Positions 16,152 to 24,283 of a DNA stretch of 64,000 nt are shown here, piece after piece. Both the position numbers and the translations under genes were made by a program. The stretch is from positions 1 to 64,000 of the forward strand of contig JAVBQA010000048.1 of NCBI GenBank assembly GCA_031549325.1. Direction: 5' to 3'. Origin of the DNA: JAJDGF01 sp031549325. Its GTDB lineage: Bacteria; Bacillota; Clostridia; Christensenellales; Aristaeellaceae. The notes below the pieces were generated by a model. That model was given only the letters and a program-made list of their open reading frames with translations, was not told the DNA's origin and searched no databases. Positions within the stretch are counted from its first letter, which is position 1, and every line of letters begins with the position of its first letter.

Positions 16152-17108
16152 ATGAAAACGAACGCAAAACGGCTGCTTGCCACGCTGATGCTGCTGGTGT
16201 TGTTGCTGGCCGGATGCCAGAGGGCCCGGCCCGCGCCTGAAGAGCCCAAGGAGGGGGAAGTCGCCGAGCAGGTGATCTACACCTCCTTTTTTCCGTTGTA
16301 CGCACTGGCGCAGGGCATCCTGAAGGACGTATCGGGCATGAACCTGCGCTGCCTGGTGCAGCCGCAGGTGGGCTGCCTTAGAAGCTACGCGCTGTCCGAG
16401 TGGGATCTTACGCGGCTCGCGGACGCAAACGCGGTGCTGATCGGCGGGCGCGGGCTTGAGAGCTTCGAGGGCCTGCTGAGCCAGCTCGGGGACACGGGGC
16501 CGGCCGTGTGCTCGGTGATGAACGGGCTGACGCTGATCGGGCAGGACGGCCCGGTGGACGACGAGAACGAGAGCCACCTGATCGGCCCGAATCCGTGGCT
16601 GTTTCTGTCGGTGGAGGGCGCCAAGCAGATCAGCGAGGTGACCGCCGCCGCCATGATCGCGCTGGATCCGGGCTTCGAGGATCTGTATGCCAGCAACCTG
16701 GACGCCCAGACCGAGCGCCTGGAGGCGCTGCAGCAGAACATGCAGGCGCTGCTGATCGAGCAAACCCCGGTGAGCGTGGGGCTGATGCACGAGGGATTCG
16801 CCTACATCGCGCAGGACCTGGGGCTGGACGCGCCGGTTCGGATCGACCGCGAGCCGGGCACGGCGCTGTATGACCGGGATCTTGAGGACGCGATCCGGCA
16901 GCTCAAGGAGGGCGGCGCGCGCGTGGTGCTGATTGAGCGCCAGGCGCCGCAATCGCTGCGGGACGCGCTGGCGGAGGCGTTTGAGGTGGCCCCAATCGAC
17001 ACGCTGTCCACCTTCCCGGCCGGGGCGGGCGAGGATTACTTTGAGCAGGTCATGCTGGAAAACGCCCGGGCCATCGCCGACGCGTTCCGCCGCGTGGGGG
17101 AATCCTAA
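16152..17108 (+). CDS. ZnuA/TroA-like metal-binding lipoprotein with atypical ligand motifs
   Basis: 318 residues. Lipoprotein signal LLATLMLLVLLLAGC, then the cluster A-I fold of ABC substrate-binding proteins: VIYTSFFPLYALAQGI, a long central helix rich in Glu/Gln (about 180-200) and a C-terminal MLENARAIADAF. In zinc or manganese binders the first His lies in a PHxYEPSP-like motif and the second in DPHxW. Here these read GCLRSYALSEWD and GPNPWLF, so both His are missing; LMHEGFAY keeps the third. No ABC permease or ATPase gene is nearby. It may bind another ligand. The ATG at 16152 appears leaderless; ATG 16134 lies before the -10 box. Confidence 0.75.
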   Translation: MKTNAKRLLATLMLLVLLLAGCQRARPAPEEPKEGEVAEQVIYTSFFPLYALAQGILKDVSGMNLRCLVQPQVGCLRSYALSEWDLTRLADANAVLIGGRGLESFEGLLSQLGDTGPAVCSVMNGLTLIGQDGPVDDENESHLIGPNPWLFLSVEGAKQISEVTAAAMIALDPGFEDLYASNLDAQTERLEALQQNMQALLIEQTPVSVGLMHEGFAYIAQDLGLDAPVRIDREPGTALYDRDLEDAIRQLKEGGARVVLIERQAPQSLRDALAEAFEVAPIDTLSTFPAGAGEDYFEQVMLENARAIADAFRRVGES

Positions 17109-17109
17109 C

Positions 17110-17139
17110 TCGACAAGGCTGTGGCGGCTGTGCTATAAT
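17110..17139 (+). promoter_or_regulatory. Promoter of the rRNA methyltransferase gene
   Basis: TCGACA, 18 bp, TATAAT (17134-17139) preceded by TGC. The gene starts at 17176 with GGGAGGG upstream. Confidence 0.55.
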
Positions 17140-17175
17140 AGATCGGTTATTCATCGGCAATCGGGAGGGCATCGC

Positions 17176-18294
17176 ATGGAGTGGATCGCCAGCGCGGCGT
17201 TTGGGTTGGAGGGGCTGGTTCGGCGGGATTTGGAGCGGCTGGGCGCGCAGAGGATCGAGCCGCTGCCCACCGGCGGCGTGCGCTTTTTCGGCGACGCGGC
17301 GGCCGGGTTTTCGGCCAATCTGTGGCTGAGGACCTGCGAGCGGGTGTCGCTGGTGATGGGCAGCTTTGAGGCGCGCAGCTTCGAGGAACTGTTCCAGGGC
17401 GTTCGCGGCATTCGCTGGGCGGAGTTTCTGCCCAAAGACGCGGCGTTTCCGGTGCGCGCCCAGTGCGCCCGCTCCCAGCTGATGAGTCCGAGCGACTGCC
17501 AGTCCATCGCCAAGAAAGCCATCGTCGAGGCGCTCAGGAGCGCCCACAAGATCACCGATCTGCACGAAACCGGGGCCACGTTCCAGGTGGATGTATCCAT
17601 TCACAACGACCTGGTCACGGTGTCGCTGGACAGCTCGGGCGCGGCGCTCAGCCGCCGCGGCTACCGCACCTGGAACGGCGAGGCGCCGCTCCGCGAGACG
17701 CTGGCCGCCGCCGTCGTTTTGAGCAGCCCCTGGCGGGCTTCCCAGCCGCTCTACGACCCCTGCTGCGGCACGGGCACGCTGCTGATCGAGGCCGCGCTGA
17801 TCGCCACCGACCGCGCGCCCGGGCTCAATCGGGAGTTCGCATGCGAGGCGTGGCCGTTCATGAACAAACACGAAATGCAGGCGCTGCGCGAAGAGGCGCG
17901 GGCGCGGTTTGAAAAGGGCAGGCAGCGCCCGGTGCGCATCGCCGGGTCGGACATTGATCCGGACGCGCTGGAGCTGTGCAAACGCCACCTGCAGCAGGCC
18001 GGCATCGGCGGGCTGATTCAGGTGACGCACAAGGACCTGCGCGACGTGTCGCTCACCGGCGGCCCGGGCGCCATGCTGGTGAACCCGCCCTACGGCGAGC
18101 GCATGGGCGACAAGAAGGCGGCCGCCGCCGTGGCCAGGCAGCTGGGCGTGCTGATGAAGCGCAGCCCGGGTTACGCGCTGGGTGCGATCACCGCCGACCG
18201 GGGGTTCGAGCGCGCGCTCGGGCGGCGCGCCGACAAGCGCCGGCGGTTTTACAACGGTCGGCTCGAGTGCGAGCTGATGATCTTCAATCCATAA
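17176..18294 (+). CDS. THUMP-domain class I 23S rRNA methyltransferase (RlmL/YpsC type)
   Basis: 372 residues, matching single-domain RlmL/YpsC proteins of Firmicutes. An N-terminal ferredoxin-like and THUMP region (FQGVRGIRWAEFLPKDAAF, residues 75-165) binds RNA; the Rossmann methyltransferase follows. YDPCCGTGTLLIEAALIA is the SAM-binding loop near 195, GSDIDPDALELC follows, and LVNPPYGERMGD is the catalytic NPPY. The probable target is an N2-guanine of 23S rRNA, by analogy to E. coli RlmL G2445. The protein lacks the second RlmK domain, as usual outside proteobacteria. The ATG at 17176 has GGGAGGG at 17163-17169. Confidence 0.9.
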   Translation: MEWIASAAFGLEGLVRRDLERLGAQRIEPLPTGGVRFFGDAAAGFSANLWLRTCERVSLVMGSFEARSFEELFQGVRGIRWAEFLPKDAAFPVRAQCARSQLMSPSDCQSIAKKAIVEALRSAHKITDLHETGATFQVDVSIHNDLVTVSLDSSGAALSRRGYRTWNGEAPLRETLAAAVVLSSPWRASQPLYDPCCGTGTLLIEAALIATDRAPGLNREFACEAWPFMNKHEMQALREEARARFEKGRQRPVRIAGSDIDPDALELCKRHLQQAGIGGLIQVTHKDLRDVSLTGGPGAMLVNPPYGERMGDKKAAAAVARQLGVLMKRSPGYALGAITADRGFERALGRRADKRRRFYNGRLECELMIFNP

Positions 18295-18400
18295 CAGGGT
18301 GCGGGCGAACCTGAAACCCCGCGCAAGCGGAACCGCGCGCGCCAGGGCGAGACTTGTCCCCGCCGCCCACTGATCTTTAACAATTTTAAGAGGTGCTACC

Positions 18401-20341
18401 ATGATCGGAAAGGCCATCTTCAACAGGTCGCCCCTGCCGCCCAATCGGCTGGCCCCGCTGCCGCTGGGAGCCGTCACGCCCCAGGGCTGGCTGCGAGAGC
18501 AGCTGCTCATCCAGGCCGAGGCCGCGAAAACTCTGTTTGCCTCCTGGGAGGACGTGGGCGAGCGCTGCGCCTGGCTGGGCGGGGAAGGCCCGTGCAACGA
18601 GAACGCGCCCTGCTTCGCGGACGGCGTGACGGGGCTCGGGTACCTGCTGGACGATGCCGAGCTGATCGGGATCGCCTCGCGCTATGCCCATTGGGCCATG
18701 GACAGCCAGGCGGAGAGCGGCTGGTTTGGCCCCGCACGGGACGGCTACGACTGGTGGCCGCGCATGCTGATGCTGCGCGCGCTGCAGCAGTATTTCACTG
18801 CCACCGGCGACAAGCGCGTGCTGCAGTTCATGGACCGCTTCTTCCGCTTCCAGCTGCAGGCGCTCACCAAGCACCCGCTGCAGGGCTGGGCGGCCGCGCG
18901 TGCGGGCGAGAACATGCGCGCCTGCCTGTGGCTCTACAATCTCACCGGCATGAGCCATCTGCTCAAGCTGTGCATGCTGCTCAAAGACCAGTCCATCGAC
19001 TGGACCAGTCATTTCCATGTGTTCCCCCACATTCGGCCCATGGACAAACAGCGCCCATTCGCCGAGCTTGCGCGCGGCATGGAGCAGGAGCCGGACGGCA
19101 TTTCCGGCGTCAGTCAGCCGTATTACCACAAAGAATTTCATCTGTCCCACGGCGTCAACGTGGCCATGGCCCTCAAGACGCCGGGCGTGGTGAACCTGTT
19201 CAAGAGCGGCTTCAAGGAGCTGAGCGCGTTCAAGGTGGGTTGGGGCAAGCTGCTCAAGCACCACGGCATGGCGCCGCTGATGTTCAGCTGCGACGGCCAC
19301 CTGTCCGGGGCATGCCCCACCCAGGGCGCCGACCTTTCCGCCATCGTGGAGCTGATGCACACGCTGGAGGCGCTGATCGCCATCGGCGAGGAGACCGGGG
19401 GCGAGCTGCCGGACGCGCTGGAGCGCCTGGCGTTCAACGCGCTGCCCGCCGCGATGGGGAGCGACATGCGCGCCCACCAGCGGCTGCTGCAGCCCAACCA
19501 GGTCAGGATCACCCGGGAGATCCGGGGCTGGTACAACGCGGGCGAGGACGCCAACTTGTTTCAGACCGCCGCCGATAACGTGACCTCGGCCAACCTCCAC
19601 CAAGGCTGGCCCAGGTTCGTTTCGAGCTGCTGGTACGCCACGGCGGACGAGGGGCTGATGGCCGTCAGCTACGCCCCCACGGCGGTGAACTTTGTCGCGG
19701 GTGGCGAGCGCGTGAAGCTGAACGTGCTGACCGGCTACCCCTTTGACACCAGCGTGCGCATCGAGGTGTCGGTGAGAAAGCCGGTGGAGTTCCCGCTGTA
19801 CCTGCGCATCCCGGGCTGGGCCAAGCAGGCCATGCTGCGCCTGCCGGACGGCGAGATCATGCAGCTGCGCGCGGGGGAGACCGCGTGCGTGCGGCGGCGC
19901 TGGTCGGGCTGCGAGCGCGTGTCGATGGATCTGCCGATGGAGCCCCGGCTGACCCGCTGGTATCACCAGTCGGCGGCTGTCGAGCTGGGCGCGCTGACGC
20001 TGTGTTATCGCCCCAAGGAGGACTGGCAAGAGCTGCCGGGCGGCGCGTTTGAAGTCACGACCAAGGAGCCCTGGAACTGGGCGCTGATCGAGGGCGAATC
20101 GATGAAGCCCATCCTGGAGCCGGACGAAGCCGGGCCGTTCAAGGGAAAGCACAGCGCCGCACGGGTGCTGGTCAAGGCCGCGCGGGCCGAGGACTGGGGC
20201 ATGGACGGCGCGTCCGCCGCCCAGCCGCCCATCGCGCCCGATGTCGAGCCGGACAGCGCGCGGGTGATCGAGCTGATCCCCATGGGCGACGCGGCGCTGC
20301 ACATCGTGCAGTTCCCGCTGACCCCCAAGGAGAGGGAGTAG
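18401..20341 (+). CDS. GH127-like (beta-L-arabinofuranosidase fold) protein without the zinc ligands
   Basis: 646 residues, an alpha/alpha-barrel DUF1680 protein without a signal peptide. HQGWPRFVSSCWY and LSGACPTQGADLSAIVE align with family segments that normally read (N/F)xCCTAN-MHQGWPKFV and LSGxxPTQGTELCAVVE. In the crystallised GH127 HypBA1 the zinc is held by Glu338, Cys340, Cys417 and Cys418, with Cys417 as nucleophile. By this alignment they become Asp, Ser, Asn and Val (about residues 311, 313, 393 and 394). The protein may therefore be inactive, bind sugar only, or use another mechanism. AAGAGGTG precedes the ATG. A MATE transporter follows after 46 bp. Confidence 0.75.
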   Translation: MIGKAIFNRSPLPPNRLAPLPLGAVTPQGWLREQLLIQAEAAKTLFASWEDVGERCAWLGGEGPCNENAPCFADGVTGLGYLLDDAELIGIASRYAHWAMDSQAESGWFGPARDGYDWWPRMLMLRALQQYFTATGDKRVLQFMDRFFRFQLQALTKHPLQGWAAARAGENMRACLWLYNLTGMSHLLKLCMLLKDQSIDWTSHFHVFPHIRPMDKQRPFAELARGMEQEPDGISGVSQPYYHKEFHLSHGVNVAMALKTPGVVNLFKSGFKELSAFKVGWGKLLKHHGMAPLMFSCDGHLSGACPTQGADLSAIVELMHTLEALIAIGEETGGELPDALERLAFNALPAAMGSDMRAHQRLLQPNQVRITREIRGWYNAGEDANLFQTAADNVTSANLHQGWPRFVSSCWYATADEGLMAVSYAPTAVNFVAGGERVKLNVLTGYPFDTSVRIEVSVRKPVEFPLYLRIPGWAKQAMLRLPDGEIMQLRAGETACVRRRWSGCERVSMDLPMEPRLTRWYHQSAAVELGALTLCYRPKEDWQELPGGAFEVTTKEPWNWALIEGESMKPILEPDEAGPFKGKHSAARVLVKAARAEDWGMDGASAAQPPIAPDVEPDSARVIELIPMGDAALHIVQFPLTPKERE

Positions 20342-20387
20342 TGCGGGGGTGGGCGCAGGTTTCAAAAAGGATACACAGGAGAGCGTC

Positions 20388-21755
20388 ATGAACAACAGCA
20401 TCCTGCGCTGGGAGGGGGACTTCACCCGGTCAGTGCTGCGCCTGGCAGGGCCGATCTCGCTGCAGGCGCTGCTCACCTCCCTGATGCACATCCTGGACAA
20501 CGCCATGGTGGCGGGCCTGGGCAGCGACGCGCCTTTCGCGGGGGTCGGACAGGCCAACAAGGTCACGTTTCTGCTGCAGGTGATCATGTTCGGCATGGTC
20601 AGCGGCGCGTCGATCTTCACCGCGCAGTACTGGGGCAAGCGCGATCTGCCCGGCATCCACCGCACGATGGGGCTGGGGCTGGTGACCGCGCTGTCCGTGG
20701 CGCTGCTGTTCTTCGTGCCGGTGATGGCCGCGCCCGAGGCGATCATGCGCCTGCTGATCGTCGACGCCGAGGCGGCTGCCTACGGCGCGCAATACCTGCG
20801 CATCATCGCGTTTGTGTACCTGCTGGACGCGGTGCTGATGGTGTACGAGGCGGTGCTGCGCTCCACCGAGCACGTGATTCTGCCCACCATCGCGGGCACC
20901 GCGGCCATCTGCACCAACACTTTTTTGAACTACTGCCTGATCTACGGCAACTTCGGTCTGCCGCGCCTCGAGGGGCGCGGCGCGGCCGTCGCCACGCTGA
21001 TCGGCGTGGGGGTGCAGGTGACGATCCTGATCAGCGCCAGCTATCTCAAGAAATTCCCGAGCGCCATCCACCCGCGCGACCTGCGTCTGCCGGAGCGCGC
21101 CGTGATCAGGAAATACTTCCGCACCGTGGCCCCGGTGATGCTGAACGAAGGACTGTGGTCGCTGGGCGTGGTGATGTATTCCGCGGCGTACGGGCGCATG
21201 GGCGTCAGCGCGTCGGCGGCGGCCAATCTGTTTGAGAGCGTGCAGCAGCTGGCCTATGTCACGCTGCGCGGCACGACCAGCGCCTGCGCGATCCTGGTGG
21301 GCAAGGCCATCGGCGCCGGGTGCCTGGACGAGGCGCAGCGGATCGCCAAGCGCATCCTGAGCTACGCCATGATCCTGTGCGCGGGCATCGGGCTGCTGGT
21401 GGTGCTGTTCGCGGGCAACATCGTGTCGCTGTTCAGCGTGTCCGACGCCGTCGCCCAGAACACGCGGGGCATCATCCGGGTGTTCGGGCTGACCATGTGG
21501 ATCTCGGGCGGCTGCAGCACGCTGATCGTGGGCGTGCTGCGCGCGGGGGGCGACGTGGTCTGCTCGGGCGTGATCGACGTGGTTTTCCTGTGGTTGGTGG
21601 GCGTGCCCCTGGTTTGGATCTTTGGGCCGGGCCTGGGCTGGCCGGTGGTGATGGTGTATCTGCTGACGAAAGTCGAGGAGATCCTCAAGCTGGTTTTCAG
21701 CCTGCGGAGGTTAAGATCGCGCAAATGGATACACAATCTGGTGGAAGATTCCTGA
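20388..21755 (+). CDS. MATE-family multidrug/cation antiporter
   Basis: 455 residues with about twelve hydrophobic segments. It starts with RSVLRLAGPISLQALLTSL and DNAMVAGLGSDAPFAGVGQANK, matching the MATE N-terminal half; the second half begins near KYFRTVAPVMLNEGLWSLG. MATE proteins export cationic compounds with Na+ or H+ exchange across the cytoplasmic membrane. CAGGAGAG at 20376-20383 selects ATG 20388; an in-frame ATG at 20349 would add 13 residues without a site. The closeness to the GH127-like gene suggests one transcript, but a functional link is not evident. Confidence 0.88.
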   Translation: MNNSILRWEGDFTRSVLRLAGPISLQALLTSLMHILDNAMVAGLGSDAPFAGVGQANKVTFLLQVIMFGMVSGASIFTAQYWGKRDLPGIHRTMGLGLVTALSVALLFFVPVMAAPEAIMRLLIVDAEAAAYGAQYLRIIAFVYLLDAVLMVYEAVLRSTEHVILPTIAGTAAICTNTFLNYCLIYGNFGLPRLEGRGAAVATLIGVGVQVTILISASYLKKFPSAIHPRDLRLPERAVIRKYFRTVAPVMLNEGLWSLGVVMYSAAYGRMGVSASAAANLFESVQQLAYVTLRGTTSACAILVGKAIGAGCLDEAQRIAKRILSYAMILCAGIGLLVVLFAGNIVSLFSVSDAVAQNTRGIIRVFGLTMWISGGCSTLIVGVLRAGGDVVCSGVIDVVFLWLVGVPLVWIFGPGLGWPVVMVYLLTKVEEILKLVFSLRRLRSRKWIHNLVEDS

Positions 21756-21793
21756 CGATTGTGATAGGATAGTCCCCATAAGGAAGTGAACGC

Positions 21794-22012
21794 ATGCTCG
21801 TATTGTTTGGCCCGCTTCTCTATTTGCTGATGATCGTCGCGCTGCCCATCGGGCTGCTTGCGATCGCGATTTCCGTCTGGGTGACGGTGCTGCGCAGGCG
21901 CGGCAAGGTGCAGGGCGAGCACTACATCGAGGGCGAGTTCGTGGAAGAACCCGGCGCGCGGCAGGACCCCGCGCTGGGCGAGCCGCCTGAAGAAACGGGA
22001 GATGACGCATGA
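21794..22012 (+). CDS. Small membrane protein upstream of rex
   Basis: 72 residues: one long hydrophobic stretch (about 2-32, possibly two helices) followed by RRRGKVQGEHYIEGEFVEE and an acidic tail. I do not recognise the family. It overlaps rex by four bases (ATGA), so the two are translationally linked. AGGAAGTG lies upstream. A guess from context would be a redox- or membrane-linked partner, but nothing in the sequence proves it. Confidence 0.65.
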   Translation: MLVLFGPLLYLLMIVALPIGLLAIAISVWVTVLRRRGKVQGEHYIEGEFVEEPGARQDPALGEPPEETGDDA

Positions 22013-22650
22013 GCAAGGAAAGAGTGTCCAACGCGGTGGTGTCCCGGCTGCCGGTGTATTACCGGTATCTGTTGAGCTTGGAAAAACTTGGCTATGTGCG
22101 CATCTCCAGCCAGCAGCTGGGCGAGCGGATGGGCCTGACCGCCTCGCAGATTCGTCAGGACATCAACTGCTTCGGCGGTTTTGGCCAGCAGGGTTATGGG
22201 TATAATGTATCCGGGCTGAGGATGCGCGTGGGCGAGATCCTGGGCCTGGACAAAACCTATCACATGGTGATTCTGGGCGCGGGCAACATCGGCCGTGCGG
22301 TTTCGCACTACAAGGCCTTCTTCAAGATGGGCTTCGTGCTGGACGCGCTGTTCGACGTGGATCCAAAGCTAGTCGGGCGCATGGAGGGGGGCAGGCAGGT
22401 GCTGCCCATGGACCAGCTGGACACCTACCTCAGGAACAACCGGATCGACATGGGCGTGATCGCGGTGCCCGATGTCGCCGCCCAAGGCGCGTGCGACGCG
22501 CTGGTGGCCGGGGGCGTCAAGGCCATCTGGAATTTTGCGCCCATCGACCTGGACGTGCCCAGCGACGTGGTGCTCAAGAGCGTGCACTTGCAGGACGCGC
22601 TGCTGGTGCTGTCCTACTATATGAACAACGCCGGGGAGAAAAACAACTAG
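22009..22650 (+). CDS. rex: Redox-sensing transcriptional repressor Rex
   Basis: 213 residues, normal length. Rex represses fermentation and NADH-consuming genes and releases DNA when NADH is high. The N-terminal winged helix (RLPVYYRYLLSLEKLG...SSQQLGERMGLTASQIRQD) recognises DNA, KxF-type CFGGFGQQGYGYNV links to the Rossmann domain, and VILGAGNIGRAV binds NAD(H). The C-terminal domain-swap helix (HLQDALLVLSYYM) is present. Start ATG overlaps the small membrane gene. An imperfect Rex-like inverted repeat lies before the dehydrogenase operon at 59355, a possible target. Confidence 0.95.
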   Translation: MSKERVSNAVVSRLPVYYRYLLSLEKLGYVRISSQQLGERMGLTASQIRQDINCFGGFGQQGYGYNVSGLRMRVGEILGLDKTYHMVILGAGNIGRAVSHYKAFFKMGFVLDALFDVDPKLVGRMEGGRQVLPMDQLDTYLRNNRIDMGVIAVPDVAAQGACDALVAGGVKAIWNFAPIDLDVPSDVVLKSVHLQDALLVLSYYMNNAGEKNN

Positions 22651-22659
22651 GAGCCAGGC

Positions 22660-24249
22660 ATGAACAACGACAACAAGGGCGCGGAGCACAGGCGGAGAAT
22701 CACTTCGGCCACCCGGCCCGCCGTGAAGTCGCAGCCGAGGCAGGCGCGCACGGCGGAGCCGGATGACCTTTTTCTTGAGGCGCTGGATGCGCCTTTGGCC
22801 AAGCCGGCCAAGCCCCTGCCCGAGCAGCACAAAAAGCCCCGCAGACGCAAGCCTGTGAAACAGGCATGGTGGGCCACGCCCGTGGCGCTGTGCATGCTTT
22901 CCGTGCTTCTGCTTTTGTGTTCGTTCATGGTGGCCGAGATACGCGGCTATGCCGGCTTTCTCCAGAAAAAGCAGCATGTGGACCGCGCCACCTTCTATCC
23001 CGGCGTGTCCGTGGAGAGCGTGGACCTGTCCCAGATGACGCTGGAGCAGGCGCAGGCCGAGTGGGCTGCCCGCGACCAGCGCGCGCGCGATGCCTTGACG
23101 CTCAAGCTGGTGCTGGGCGAGCGGACCTGGGATGTGGACGCCGAATCCCTCGGGTATCACAGCAACTATGAGCAGGCCATCACGAGCGCGTGGTCGGTGG
23201 GGCGCTACGGCACGCTGGAGGAGCGCTACCAGGTGGTCAACTCGCTCACCAGCGACGACTGGAGGCGCGATTTCCCGGTGGAGCGCGGGCTGGACGAGAA
23301 CCACGCGCTGCAGGGCCTGACCCCGCTGGCCAACGCGCTGAGCGTGCCGGTGGTCAACGCCGCCGTGCTGGACTTCAACGAGAAGGACAGGAGTTTCACC
23401 TTCACCGACAGCCGCCCCGGCGCGGAAGTCGACCCTAACGAGCTGCTGGACAGCATCAAGAAGGCGGCCGCAAGCGGCGCGCGCACCGTGCGCATCAACC
23501 GCCGCGAGGTGCCGCCCCTGGACACCGCCCGAACCCTGGCCGACACCTACGGCCAGATCTCCTCGGCCTCCACCGACGCCGGGTTTTCCACCAGCAACCG
23601 GCTGGCCAACCTGAAGCTGTCGACCGCCGGGCTGAACGGGCTGCGCATCGAGCCGGGCGAGACCTTCTCCTTTAACAAGACGCTGGGCAAGCGCACCGCC
23701 AAAAAGGGCTACAAGCCCGCCGGCGCCTACGAGAACGGCATCACCACCAACCAGCTGGGCGGCGGCATCTGCCAGGTGTCCACCACGCTGTTCAACGCCG
23801 TCGCCAAGGCCGACATGAAGATCGTCGAGCGCGCGCCCCATTCCCGCCCGTCCAGCTACGTGGGCCTCGGGAAAGACGCCGCCGTCAACTGGCCCAACCA
23901 GGATTTCCGGTTCACCAATACGTCGGATTATCCGATCTACATCACCGCTTCCCTCAGCAAGAGCAAGAAGGTGCAGATGGCCGTCTATGGGAAAAAGCTG
24001 CCCGGCGGCGTGACCATCCAGATCACATCGGAAAAGACCGCCGAGTATCCCGCCAAGGCCGACCAGGTCACAAAAGACCCCAACCTGCTGCCCGGCGAGC
24101 GCGTCGTGGTCGAGGCCGCCCGCAACGGCTACCGCGCCGTCACCTACCGCGTCTACCTGGACGCCAAGGGCAAGCAGCTGAAGAAAGTCGAGCTGTGCAA
24201 GAGCTATTACGCCCCGTCCGGCGCGATCGTGCGGGTGGGGACGGAATGA
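22660..24249 (+). CDS. VanW-family cell-envelope protein with G5 domain
   Basis: 529 residues. A basic, disordered N terminus (1-65) precedes one membrane helix (about 70-90), so most of the protein is extracellular. FYPGVSVESVDLSQMTLEQA starts a peptidoglycan-binding-4 (YoaR-like) domain. The VanW domain carries GETFSFNKTLGKRTAKKGYK and GGGICQVSTTLFNA (about 330-400). The tail (LLPGERVVVEAARNG...TYRVYLDAKGK) fits a G5 domain. VanW function is unknown; wall association is likely. GGAG lies ten bases upstream of the ATG, and the gene is ten bases behind rex. Confidence 0.88.
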   Translation: MNNDNKGAEHRRRITSATRPAVKSQPRQARTAEPDDLFLEALDAPLAKPAKPLPEQHKKPRRRKPVKQAWWATPVALCMLSVLLLLCSFMVAEIRGYAGFLQKKQHVDRATFYPGVSVESVDLSQMTLEQAQAEWAARDQRARDALTLKLVLGERTWDVDAESLGYHSNYEQAITSAWSVGRYGTLEERYQVVNSLTSDDWRRDFPVERGLDENHALQGLTPLANALSVPVVNAAVLDFNEKDRSFTFTDSRPGAEVDPNELLDSIKKAAASGARTVRINRREVPPLDTARTLADTYGQISSASTDAGFSTSNRLANLKLSTAGLNGLRIEPGETFSFNKTLGKRTAKKGYKPAGAYENGITTNQLGGGICQVSTTLFNAVAKADMKIVERAPHSRPSSYVGLGKDAAVNWPNQDFRFTNTSDYPIYITASLSKSKKVQMAVYGKKLPGGVTIQITSEKTAEYPAKADQVTKDPNLLPGERVVVEAARNGYRAVTYRVYLDAKGKQLKKVELCKSYYAPSGAIVRVGTE

Positions 24250-24283
24250 TTCACAAAGGATCAACTCAATCGGAGGTGCTAGT

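Noticed and set aside
18386..20746. A 786-codon minus-strand frame opposite the GH127-like gene, and similar long antisense frames (1773-2999 +, 22369-24528 -, 26317-28320 -, 56457-59336 +)
   Set aside because: They are mirror frames of GC-rich coding sequence; the translations are His/Arg/Gly/Val-rich with no family motif, while the sense genes are clear.
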